From Kiloniellaceae bacterium (GTDB lineage: Bacteria; Pseudomonadota; Alphaproteobacteria; Kiloniellales; Kiloniellaceae), in NCBI GenBank assembly GCA_021776195.1, contig JAJFGK010000007.1, positions 1 through 24,663 on the forward strand: a DNA stretch of 24,663 bases. The letters are read 5' to 3'. A model generated the notes under the pieces. The model was not told where the DNA came from, did no database searches, and saw only the letters and a program-made list of their open reading frames with translations. Of this stretch, positions 15,010 through 22,283 are shown piece after piece. Both the position numbers and the translations under genes were made by a program. Every line of letters begins with the position of its first letter. Within the stretch, counting starts at the first letter, position 1.

Positions 15010-16632
15010 CTATATCGGATTGTCGGCCTTGATCATGTCGCTGGCCTTTTCCGCGATCATGATGGTCGGCGCGTTGGTGTTGCCCGAGGTGATGGTCGGC
15101 ATGATCGAGGCATCGACCACGCGCAGGCCCCGCAGGCCACGCACGCGCAGCCGCGCGTCCACCACCGCCATGGCATCGTCGCCCATCTTGCAGGTGCCGA
15201 CCGGATGGAAAATCGTCGTGCCGATGCGCCCGGCCGCCGCGACCAGCTCGTCTTCGCTCTGGGCCTCGAGGCCGGGGCGGACCTCTTGCGGTTCGTACTG
15301 TTTGAAGGTTTCACTCTCCAGCACGATGCGCCGGGTGACGCGCAGGGCCTGGGCGGCGACCCGACGGTCGGCCTCGGCGGCGAGGTAGTTGGGCCGGATC
15401 TCGGGGCTGGCCTGGGGGTCCGCCGAGACGATGCGCGTGTGCCCACGGCTCTCCGGCCGCAGGTTGCAGACCGAGGCGGTGAAGGCCGGGAAGGGATCGA
15501 GCGGCTCGCCGAACTTTTCCAGCGACAGTGGCTGGACATGATACTCCAGATTGGCGGTCTCGTACTCCGGCGCCGAGCGGGTGAAGGCCCCCATCTGAGA
15601 GGGCGCCATGGTCATGGGGCCGCGCCGCCGCAGGGCGTAGTCGAGCGCCATCAGGCCCTTCTGGAAGAGGGTCCGCGAGGTTTCGTTCAAGGTCTTCAGG
15701 CCGCTCACCCGGTAGACCGGGCGGACCTGCAGGTGGTCCTGCAGGTTCTCGCCGACCCCGGGCAGGTCGTGGAGCGGCGCGATGCCCAACTGCCGGCAGA
15801 GCCCGCCGGCGCCGACCCCCGAGAGCTGCAGTAGCTGGGGCGAGCCGATGGAGCCGGAGGCGAGCAGCAGCTCGCGGCCCACGGTCGCGGTTGCCGGCTT
15901 GCCCTGCAAAGCGAGTTCGAGGCCGGCGGCGCGCGTGCCCTCGAAGCGGATGCGCGTCGCCTGGGCCTGGGTCATGACGGTCAGGTTGGGGCGTTTCTCG
16001 GCCGGCCGCAAAAAGCCCTTGGCGGTGGTCCACCGCACCCCGGTCTTCTGATTGACCTGGAAATAGCCGCAGCCCTCGTTGTCGCCGCGGTTGAAGTCGT
16101 CGGTCGGCGGAATGCCCATCTCGGCGGCGGCCTTCTGGAAGACGTCCAGCACCTCCCAGGTCAGGCGCATCTCCTCGACCCGCCACTCACCGCCGGCGCC
16201 ATGTAGTTCGTCGGCGCCGCGCACCTGATCCTCGGAGCGCTTGAAGTAAGGCAGCACCTCGTCCCAGCCCCAGCCGCCATTGCCGAGCTGTCGCCAGTGA
16301 TCGTAGTCGCGTGCCTGGCCGCGCATATAGATCATGCCGTTGATCGCCGAGCAGCCGCCCAGCACCTTGCCCCGGGGGTAGGCCAGGGACCGGCCGCCCA
16401 GACCCGGCTCGGCGGCCGTCTTGAGGCACCAGTCGGCCCGGGGATTGCCCATGGCGTAGAGATAACCGACCGGAATATGAAACCAGATCCAGTCGTCCTG
16501 GCCGCCGGCCTCGAGCAGCAGCACCGAGACCTTGGGATCCGCCGACAGGCGGTTGGCCAGGACGCAGCCGGCCGAGCCCGCGCCGACAATGACGTAATCG
16601 AAGGTCCCCAGGCTCTGGCGTGGCAAGGTCAT
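15010..16632 (-). CDS. GMC family FAD-dependent oxidoreductase (choline/alcohol dehydrogenase type)
   Basis: A 540-residue glucose-methanol-choline oxidoreductase. The ADP-binding fold VIVGAGSAGCVLANRLS (14-30) and Glu41 in LLLEAGG begin the protein. GMC signature 1 is RGKVLGGCSAINGMIYMRG (87-105) and signature 2 is ASGSIGSPQLLQLSG (about 258-272). The active-site base pair is His476 (FHPVGTCKMG) and Asn520 (SGNTNAPT). The sequence resembles AlkJ/BetA-type dehydrogenases, which oxidise primary alcohols to aldehydes at the membrane and pass electrons to quinone or another acceptor. The substrate is open. There is no transmembrane segment or signal peptide. The SD is weak. A possible 30-residue reading frame ends 9 nt upstream, which would allow coupled translation. 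It forms an operon with the GST. Confidence 0.95.
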   Translation of the reverse strand: MTLPRQSLGTFDYVIVGAGSAGCVLANRLSADPKVSVLLLEAGGQDDWIWFHIPVGYLYAMGNPRADWCLKTAAEPGLGGRSLAYPRGKVLGGCSAINGMIYMRGQARDYDHWRQLGNGGWGWDEVLPYFKRSEDQVRGADELHGAGGEWRVEEMRLTWEVLDVFQKAAAEMGIPPTDDFNRGDNEGCGYFQVNQKTGVRWTTAKGFLRPAEKRPNLTVMTQAQATRIRFEGTRAAGLELALQGKPATATVGRELLLASGSIGSPQLLQLSGVGAGGLCRQLGIAPLHDLPGVGENLQDHLQVRPVYRVSGLKTLNETSRTLFQKGLMALDYALRRRGPMTMAPSQMGAFTRSAPEYETANLEYHVQPLSLEKFGEPLDPFPAFTASVCNLRPESRGHTRIVSADPQASPEIRPNYLAAEADRRVAAQALRVTRRIVLESETFKQYEPQEVRPGLEAQSEDELVAAAGRIGTTIFHPVGTCKMGDDAMAVVDARLRVRGLRGLRVVDASIMPTITSGNTNAPTIMIAEKASDMIKADNPI

Positions 16633-16641
16633 CGATCGCGC

Positions 16642-16734
16642 CTAAAGGGGGCCGGCGGTCGCGATGGCCGGCGCGGCCCTCAAGACCTCGATCAACCGAC
16701 TGTCGCCAAACTCGTCCAGGGTCGTGATCGCCAT
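16642..16734 (-). CDS. Possible 30-residue small protein upstream of GMC gene
   Basis: A short open frame encodes 30 residues, starting MAITTLDEFGDSR and ending ATAGPL. GGGAGAG lies 8 nt before its ATG, a better ribosome site than that of the GMC gene. Its TAG is 9 nt before the GMC ATG. The composition (one acidic N-terminal patch, then LIEVLRAAPAIA) is protein-like, but no family is recognised. It may be a leader peptide, a tiny accessory protein or the remnant of a longer gene. Confidence 0.3.
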   Translation of the reverse strand: MAITTLDEFGDSRLIEVLRAAPAIATAGPL

Positions 16735-16920
16735 GATGGGTCTCTCCCGTCTTTCCTTTGCGGGTTCTTGCGTCGAAGCTTGCGGCCAGAGTGCCACAGG
16801 TTTCCGGGCCGCCACCAGAGGCGAGGCCCGCCCGAGGAGGGGCCCGTCAATCCGGTTTCGCCGGGACTGTAACAGCGCTAGCCTGGGTGTCGGTCCGATC
16901 GTGAAAGGAGCCGCCTCGTC

Positions 16921-17793
16921 ATGGCCGCCTTGTCTCCAGCCCAGGTCGCCGCCTTCGAGCGGGACGGCTATGTCGTCGCCTCGGGCGGTGTCTCGCCCGC
17001 GGGCCTTGAGGCCCTGAACCGGGAGCTGGCCGGATGGGTCGAGGAGAGCCGCCGTCACCGCGGCAACTTCGGCCGGACGATCGACGGCAAGTCGCGCTTC
17101 GATCTGGAAGCCTCGCACGGCCCCGAGCACCCGCGGCTGCGGCGTATTAACAACCCGGTCGAGATTTCCGAGGTCTTCCGCGAGGCCATGTTCAATGCGC
17201 CCTATGTCGACATGGTGGCTCAGTTGATCGGCCCGGACGTGAAGTTCCACCACTGCAAGGTCAATGTGAAGATGCCGGGCAGCACCCATGAGGTGCGCTG
17301 GCACCAGGACCATCCCTTCGACCCGCACACCAACGACGACGAGGTGGTGGCGCTGCTGCTATTGACCGACATGACCGAGGAGAACGGCGCGCTGCGGGTC
17401 GTGCCCGGGTCGCACCGCGAGCGCTACAGCCTCTACCAGGACGGCCGCTATACCGGCGAGATCGCGGCCCGGGAGATGGCCGCCCTGCTGCCCCGGGTGG
17501 TCTCGGTCACCGGCCAGGCCGGCGATGTCTGCATCCTTCACACCTGGACCGCGCACGGCTCCGGGCCGAACCGGTCGAAGGCCCCCCGCAGCCTCTTCAT
17601 CACCGACTACACCGCTGCCGACGCCGTCGCGCTGACCCCGCCCGCGGTCCCCTCCAGTCTGCACGGTGCGATCGTGCGCGGCCAACCCACCCGCTTTGCC
17701 CGACTGAAGGCGGGGCTGCTGGAACTGCCGCAACCCTTCACCGCCGACTCGTTCTTTTCCTATCAGGAAGGGCGCGGGGACGCGGCGGAATGA
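16921..17793 (+). CDS. Phytanoyl-CoA dioxygenase (PhyH) family 2-oxoglutarate/Fe(II) oxygenase
   Basis: A 290-residue double-stranded beta-helix oxygenase. The iron facial triad is His128-x-Asp130 (RWHQDHPF) and His212 (TWTAHGSGPNRS). An arginine a few residues on (Arg218 or Arg223, in NRSKAPRSLF) is placed to bind 2-oxoglutarate. LLTDMTEENGALRVVPGSHR (147-166) is the typical PhyH strand-turn. It would hydroxylate a small molecule while converting 2-oxoglutarate to succinate. It lacks the ectoine-hydroxylase signature, so EctD is not supported. An SD AAAGGAG lies about 10 nt before the ATG. It converges on the Rieske gene with only 4 nt between stops. Confidence 0.92.
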   Translation: MAALSPAQVAAFERDGYVVASGGVSPAGLEALNRELAGWVEESRRHRGNFGRTIDGKSRFDLEASHGPEHPRLRRINNPVEISEVFREAMFNAPYVDMVAQLIGPDVKFHHCKVNVKMPGSTHEVRWHQDHPFDPHTNDDEVVALLLLTDMTEENGALRVVPGSHRERYSLYQDGRYTGEIAAREMAALLPRVVSVTGQAGDVCILHTWTAHGSGPNRSKAPRSLFITDYTAADAVALTPPAVPSSLHGAIVRGQPTRFARLKAGLLELPQPFTADSFFSYQEGRGDAAE

Positions 17794-17797
17794 GGCG

Positions 17798-18817
17798 TCA
17801 GGGCGCGTCGCCCAGGGCGGTCAGCACCTTGCACTGGAAGTCGTGGACCGCGTGCTCGCTCATGCCGCTGCCGGCCGGGTCGATCACGAAGCGGCCGCGG
17901 CGGTATCCCCGGTTGCGCAGACCGCGCTGGACCGACTCGACGAGCGGCAGGTCTTCCAGGCGTACCAGATCGACGAAGTCGATGATCTCGCTTTCCTCGG
18001 CGGTTGGCGTGGCCTGGGGCAGGTACCACTCGATGGTCTGTAAGGTGCGCTCGGGGCCGAGGGGCCGGTTGTGGAAGACGGTCAGCTTGCCGCCGGGATA
18101 ATACTCGAAGACCACGTTGGGCCAGATCAGCCAGGAGCCGAAATCGCCGACGCGCGGCGTGCCCGCCGTGGCCAGGCGATAGCCCTGCTGGTCGCCGCAG
18201 TTGCCGCTGGTGTGCACGTGGTAGGCCTCGTGGACCGCGATGCGGTAGCTCGCCATGTCGAGGGCGGCGGTGGCCAGGCTGGGGTGCGAGATCGGACAGT
18301 GGTAGCACTCGGCATAGTTCTCGATCACGTTCTTCCAGTTGGCCGCGATCTCGATTTCCTTGCGGTAGGCCCGCACCAGCTTTTCCGGTGCCGCGCCGAA
18401 GGAGAGAAACTCCTTTTCGAAGGTCTCCAGCCCCTGGCGCAGGGGCGCCGCCTCGGGGTCCAGGTTGACGTAGAGGAAGCCGCAGAGCTGCTCGACCCGG
18501 ACCGGCGCCGAGGCGGTGGCGTCAAGCGCGGCGCTCTCCGACAGGTGCGGCGGCAGACCGCGCAGGCCCCGCAGAGCGCCCGTCTCGTCGCGCCGGAGGA
18601 CCAGGGTTTCGCGCCCGATCAGGCAGGTCAGACGGTCGCCGGGGCCGGCCAGATCGCTCACATGGCCGACGAACTGCCAGGTCCGGGCGAAGATCGCCAC
18701 CGCTTCGGCCGCATGGACCGCCGGATCGTAATAGAGGCGCCCGGGCAGCGTGGCCGAGCGGGCCGGGTCGCGGTGAAAGCGGTCCAGCGCCTCCGATATA
18801 AAGCCATCCTCGGGCAT
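17798..18817 (-). CDS. Rieske-type oxygenase alpha subunit lacking the Rieske cluster motif
   Basis: A 339-residue relative of aromatic-ring/quaternary-amine oxygenase alpha subunits (choline, glycine betaine or carnitine monooxygenase branch). The catalytic domain is intact: NWKNVIENYAECYHCPISHP (160-179) supplies His173 and His178, and LEDLPLVESVQRGL (288-301) supplies the probable Asp290 ligand and substrate-channel helix. MSEHAVHDF (319-327) is typical of the C-terminus. The N-terminal domain begins normally (IFARTWQFVGHVSDL, VLRRDETGALRGLR) but then jumps at residues 85-110 to VRVEQLCGFLYVNLDP. The CxH and CxxH pairs that bind [2Fe-2S] are absent, along with roughly 45-50 residues. Without them electrons could not reach the iron in the usual way. 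It may be a decayed gene, an assembly error or a repurposed protein. The SD GAGGA is good and no stop interrupts the frame. Confidence 0.85.
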   Translation of the reverse strand: MPEDGFISEALDRFHRDPARSATLPGRLYYDPAVHAAEAVAIFARTWQFVGHVSDLAGPGDRLTCLIGRETLVLRRDETGALRGLRGLPPHLSESAALDATASAPVRVEQLCGFLYVNLDPEAAPLRQGLETFEKEFLSFGAAPEKLVRAYRKEIEIAANWKNVIENYAECYHCPISHPSLATAALDMASYRIAVHEAYHVHTSGNCGDQQGYRLATAGTPRVGDFGSWLIWPNVVFEYYPGGKLTVFHNRPLGPERTLQTIEWYLPQATPTAEESEIIDFVDLVRLEDLPLVESVQRGLRNRGYRRGRFVIDPAGSGMSEHAVHDFQCKVLTALGDAP

Positions 18818-18908
18818 CGGGTTTCCTCGTCACGGGCAAAGAGACGGTTAGGAGTTGAGGCCACAAGATAAACCGCCTCCCGCTGCCGCGATACCCTGCC
18901 TCGCGGCA

Positions 18909-18923
18909 CCGTTGGACCAACGG
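18909..18923. promoter_or_regulatory. Perfect palindrome in divergent Rieske/MDR promoter region
   Basis: CCGTTGG-A-CCAACGG is a perfect 7-bp inverted repeat around one base, in the 194-nt spacer between the divergent Rieske-type and first zinc MDR genes. The TTGG-N-CCAA core resembles sites bound by dimeric GntR or LacI-family regulators, but no specific regulator can be named. It may control both transcripts. No other gene is seen in the spacer. Confidence 0.5.
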
Positions 18924-19011
18924 CGCTGCCTCGGAAGGCCGGCCTCGGTCTTGCTCAAAAGGGGCGCGATCCCCATCATGCGGGCGCAAGGCGCCGATCT
19001 CGGCGCCGGAG

Positions 19012-20136
19012 ATGAAACGGGATTCGAAGCGCGTGACCCTGGAGACCAAGCCGGCCGAAGAACACTGCGTCGTCGCCTGTCTCGGCGGCGACGAAACGGC
19101 GCTGGAACGCCGTCCGGTGCCGGTGCCCGGGCCGGGCGAGCTGCTGCTCAAGCTGCGCGTGGTCGGCTTTTGCGGCACCGATCTCTTCAAGCTCGATACG
19201 GGGAGTGCTGTGGCCGGCACGGTGCTGGGCCACGAACTGGTCGGCGAGGTGATCGCCCGCGGCGCCGGCGTGACCCAGTTCAAGGAGGCCGACCGGGTGG
19301 TGGTGCCGCATCACGTGCCCTGCGGCAGCTGCGCGCTCTGCCGGCGCGGCAGCGAGACCCTCTGCGAGACCTTCCGGGTGAACGAGATGGAACCCGGCGG
19401 CTTTGCCGACAAGGTGCTGATCCGGCCGCGCGCCACGGCCCAGGCGGCCCACAAGGTCCCGGATGGGGTTTCGGACGAGAAGGCGGTCTTCGTCGAGCCC
19501 GCGGCCTGCGTGCTGCGCGGCGTGCGCCGCTCGGGCCTGGACGACGGCCAGGGCCCCGACAGCGGCACGGATCAGGCCAGCGTCGCCGTGGTCCTGGGGG
19601 CGGGCTCCATGGGCCTGCTGCACCTGCTGGTGCTGCGCGCGGTCTATCCCGAACTCGCCGTGGTCATGGTCGATCCGACCCCGGCGCGCCGCGAAATCGC
19701 CACCGGGCTCGGCGCGGCCCGAACGGCGGCGCCGGGGGACGCGGCCCAGGCGGCGGTGCAAGAGCTGTCGCAAGGCCTCGGCGCCGACGCGGTCTTCGAT
19801 ACGGTGGGCGGCAACAGGACCCTGGAGGCGGCACTTTCCCTGTCGCGCCAGGGCGGCTCGGTGGTGCTCTTCGCCCACGCGCCCGAGGGTGCGCGGGCCG
19901 ACTTCGATCTCAACAGCCTCTTCAAGTTCGAGCGCCGTATCGTCGGCACCTATTCCGGCGCCCTCAAGGAGCAGGAGGAGATCTTCGCCCTGCTCTGCGA
20001 CGGCCGCCTCGACCCCACGCCGCTGGCCACCCACAGCCTGCCGCTGGACGACTTTCGCGACGGCCTGGCGCTGGTTCGCGGCCAGCAGGCCCTGAAGGTC
20101 CTCTTCACCCCGTCGCGCGCGCAAGGGACGCGCTAG
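19012..20136 (+). CDS. Zinc-dependent alcohol dehydrogenase-like MDR protein (first of tandem pair)
   Basis: A 374-residue zinc MDR. The catalytic zinc residues are Cys54 (GFCGTD), His74-Glu75 (LGHELVGEV) and Glu162 (VFVEPAAC). The structural zinc is held by Cys104, 107, 110 and 118 (CGSCALCRRGSETLC). The NAD-binding fold shows VVLGAGSMGLLHLL (193-206), with Asp at the end of the second strand (VMVDPTPARR), indicating NAD+ preference. A polar Gly/Asp-rich linker (DDGQGPDSGTDQ, 177-188) precedes the Rossmann domain. It resembles sorbitol/threonine dehydrogenase-type enzymes that oxidise polyol or amino-alcohol substrates. The start is moderate: GGAG directly abuts the ATG, and GTG at 19033 is an alternative. 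Its TAG overlaps the next gene's GTG. Confidence 0.9.
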   Translation: MKRDSKRVTLETKPAEEHCVVACLGGDETALERRPVPVPGPGELLLKLRVVGFCGTDLFKLDTGSAVAGTVLGHELVGEVIARGAGVTQFKEADRVVVPHHVPCGSCALCRRGSETLCETFRVNEMEPGGFADKVLIRPRATAQAAHKVPDGVSDEKAVFVEPAACVLRGVRRSGLDDGQGPDSGTDQASVAVVLGAGSMGLLHLLVLRAVYPELAVVMVDPTPARREIATGLGAARTAAPGDAAQAAVQELSQGLGADAVFDTVGGNRTLEAALSLSRQGGSVVLFAHAPEGARADFDLNSLFKFERRIVGTYSGALKEQEEIFALLCDGRLDPTPLATHSLPLDDFRDGLALVRGQQALKVLFTPSRAQGTR

Positions 20137-21260
20137 TGGCCGCGACCATGAAGGGCGCCATGCTGGTCGGGCCCGAGGCCATCGAGATCCGCGACCTGCC
20201 GGTGCCGGACCCCGGTCCCGGCGAGATCCTGCTGGCGGTCGAGGCGGCGACCACCTGCGGCACCGACGTGAAGGTTTTCCGGCGCGGCGGCCACCCGCGC
20301 ATGCTGAAGGTGCCGACCCTCTTCGGCCACGAGATGGCCGGCCGGGTGGCGGCCCTGGGTGAAGGCGTCACGGCCTTTGCCGAGGGCGACGCCGTGGTGG
20401 TGGCCAATTCGGCGCCCTGCCTGGCCTGCGAGCCCTGCCGCCGGGGCCGCGAGAACCTCTGCGAGGACCTGCGCTACCTGAACGGCGCCTTTGCCGAGTT
20501 CCTTCTGGTGCCGGAACGCTTCGTCGCCCGCAACACCCACCGGGTGCCCGACGGCCTGTCCCTGGACCGCGCCGCCCTGACCGAGCCTCTGGCTTGCGTG
20601 CTGCACGGCCTGGAGGCCTGCGACCTGGATCGTTACGGGGCCGGGGGCGAAGGTAGGGGCGAGCCAGGGGGCGAACCAGGGGGCGAACCGGGGGGCGAAC
20701 CGGGGGGCGACCCGGTCGAGGTGATCCTCTTCGGCGCCGGGCCGATCGGCCTGCTCTTCGTCGGCGCCCTGGCGCTGGAGGGCCACCGGGTGATCCTGGC
20801 CGACCCCAACCCCTCGCGGCTGGCGGTGGGCGCCGCCCTGGGCGCGGCCGAGACCGTCGAGATCGCGCGCGGCGGCGATCAGGCCGAGCGGGTGCGCGCC
20901 GTCACCGGCCAGGGCAAGGGCGCCTGGGTCGCGGTCGACGCCACCGGCCAGCCCGGGGTCTGGCTCGACGCCATCGCCGCGGTCCGGCCCGGCGGCCTGG
21001 TCAACCTTTTCGGCGGCTGCGCGCCGGGCACCTCGATCCCGCTGGATACTCATCTGGTCCATTACAGCGAACTCACCATCAAGGGCGTCTACCACCACCG
21101 CCCGGCCACCGTGCGCCGGGCCCTGGCCCTGCTCGCCGACCCGCGCTTCAAGGCCGACCTGCTGCTCAGCGGCCACGCCCCGATCGAGGGCGTCGAGGCC
21201 GCCCTGCGCGCCATGATGAACAAGCAAGCCCTGAAGGTGGTGATCCGGGGCGGGGGGTAG
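20136..21260 (+). CDS. Zinc-dependent alcohol dehydrogenase-like MDR protein (second of tandem pair)
   Basis: A 374-residue zinc MDR, the same length as its upstream neighbour and clearly related but diverged. The catalytic zinc residues are Cys41 (TTCGTD), His65-Glu66 (FGHEMAG) and Glu150 (LTEPLAC). The structural zinc Cys are 95, 98, 101 and 109 (CLACEPCRRGRENLC). The NAD fold is LFGAGPIGLLF with Asp in ILADPNPSR. Between the catalytic and Rossmann domains lies a glycine-rich insert with four EPGG repeats (176-191), absent from normal family members. The start is chosen as GTG 20136, overlapping the upstream TAG as TAGTG with AAGGGA 7 nt before. ATG 20148 and ATG 20160 are alternatives. The pair probably oxidises consecutive or related alcohol substrates (inference). 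Confidence 0.92.
   Translation: MAATMKGAMLVGPEAIEIRDLPVPDPGPGEILLAVEAATTCGTDVKVFRRGGHPRMLKVPTLFGHEMAGRVAALGEGVTAFAEGDAVVVANSAPCLACEPCRRGRENLCEDLRYLNGAFAEFLLVPERFVARNTHRVPDGLSLDRAALTEPLACVLHGLEACDLDRYGAGGEGRGEPGGEPGGEPGGEPGGDPVEVILFGAGPIGLLFVGALALEGHRVILADPNPSRLAVGAALGAAETVEIARGGDQAERVRAVTGQGKGAWVAVDATGQPGVWLDAIAAVRPGGLVNLFGGCAPGTSIPLDTHLVHYSELTIKGVYHHRPATVRRALALLADPRFKADLLLSGHAPIEGVEAALRAMMNKQALKVVIRGGG
20661..20708 (+). repeat. 12-bp coding minisatellite (four EPGG units)
   Basis: Four tandem 12-nt units GARCCRGGGGGC occur. The first two have CCA and the last two are identical with CCG. They are flanked by degenerate GGGGGCGAAGGTAGGGGC on the left and GACCCG on the right. They encode EPGG x4 inside the linker of the second MDR dehydrogenase. 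The near-identity of units suggests recent slippage expansion. Confidence 0.95.
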
Positions 21261-21454
21261 TGTTGTGGTCCGGGACCGGCTGCTAACTGGCGCTTCTCTG
21301 CACTTTTACGCTACCGCCTAGTTCCAAAACCGAGAGTTCATCGGGATGAGTAATCCGGTATGGAGACGCAGGAGCCGGCCCAATTCGGCGCTTCACGATC
21401 GGCTAACCGAACGTCAGCTTGGAGATTCCACATCGGTCATCCGCGTGCTGCGTG

Positions 21455-22150
21455 TCACTTGGGTCCTGGCGACCTCAGATGTGTAGATGTCCAGTTAAGA
21501 CATCTCGTCGCCCAACGCACCATGCTATCCCGACCGCACCGCTTGCCCTCGGCGATCGCCGCACGTTGGCGCGCTATGATCGCCTTTACCAGGGCGCACA
21601 CGCTCAAATCATCTCCGTAGGCCTCGATAAACAGCTGAAGCCGCCGTCGCTGTTCAATGGCCTCAGCATCGGAGCCCCCTATGTCGAGCCACATCCAAGC
21701 TGCATAAGCCAGGTCGTAACACCGTGATCCCGGTGCTGCCGCGTCGAAGTCGATCAATGCGATTGGGAAACCGTTCCGGAAGACGAAATTGCAGGGCGAG
21801 AGATCGTTGTGACAAACGATTTCTATGCCGACCGAACTTGCGGCAGCCGTGTCAACCAACGGCACTGTCGCATCGTGGTATTGGCGGATCAATCGGGCGG
21901 CAGCAGCAAGAGATCCGTCGTCGTACCAGCCGATATTCGTCGGCACCTGTCCATCGATGTAGCTGAAAACATCGCGGCCAATTTCGTCGGTGCCGAGGGG
22001 GCGCGGCGCTCCGTCGAAACTCACCGTCTCGAGGTGATGAAGCAGGCTCCGCACAAACTCCGAGTTTGTGGTCGGTGGCCGGTGCACCGCCTGGCCTACG
22101 CGCACAACTCCGGTCGACGTGCGACCGCCGGTGAGGGGAACCTCCGTCAT
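21455..22150 (-). CDS. Aminoglycoside phosphotransferase-fold (APH family) kinase-like protein
   Basis: A 231-residue protein of the APH/choline-kinase-like fold. The catalytic loop is CHNDLSPCNFVF (Asp116 base, Asn121 metal) and the metal-binding LIDFDAAAPG (Asp134) follows, then CYDLAYAAWMW. The N-terminal lobe is short, beginning MTEVPLTGGRTSTGVVRVG, as in small phosphotransferase relatives of uncertain substrate. Antibiotic resistance should not be assumed. ATG 22150 is chosen because the lobe begins there; in-frame ATG 22177 and GTG 22240 lack a ribosome site, but the SD for 22150 is weak too. Base composition (more A/T, codons such as ATA, CGA, TTT) differs from neighbours, suggesting acquisition. 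Flanking gaps (21261-21454, 22151-22283) show nothing further. Confidence 0.8.
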   Translation of the reverse strand: MTEVPLTGGRTSTGVVRVGQAVHRPPTTNSEFVRSLLHHLETVSFDGAPRPLGTDEIGRDVFSYIDGQVPTNIGWYDDGSLAAAARLIRQYHDATVPLVDTAAASSVGIEIVCHNDLSPCNFVFRNGFPIALIDFDAAAPGSRCYDLAYAAWMWLDIGGSDAEAIEQRRRLQLFIEAYGDDLSVCALVKAIIARQRAAIAEGKRCGRDSMVRWATRCLNWTSTHLRSPGPK

Positions 22151-22283
22151 TCTGAGACCATAGTTACCCGGGAGCATCGCGGCCAGTCGTGCTCTTGTCG
22201 AACGACCGCTTTCAAATCCCAAAGAAGCCGCTCGCGACACCGACTATGGGGTGGATGACCGTGCCGATGCGTCGCCTCTCCCC

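Noticed and set aside
16735..17328. A longer minus-strand protein (228 codons) including the 30-residue frame upstream of the GMC gene.
   Set aside because: The upstream part runs antisense through the PhyH gene and is low complexity. Only the last 30 codons have a local ribosome site.
16921..17793. The PhyH-family gene as ectoine hydroxylase, with the M24 gene as ectoine hydrolase.
   Set aside because: The PhyH protein lacks the EctD signature, the M24 protein lacks a convincing DoeA-like pattern, and no ectABC genes are present.
18855..20135. Upstream extension of the second MDR gene's frame through the whole first MDR gene (801 codons in total).
   Set aside because: The extension is Arg/Gly-rich out-of-frame translation of the first MDR gene. 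Homology begins only after 20136, where a ribosome site and TAGTG overlap define the start.
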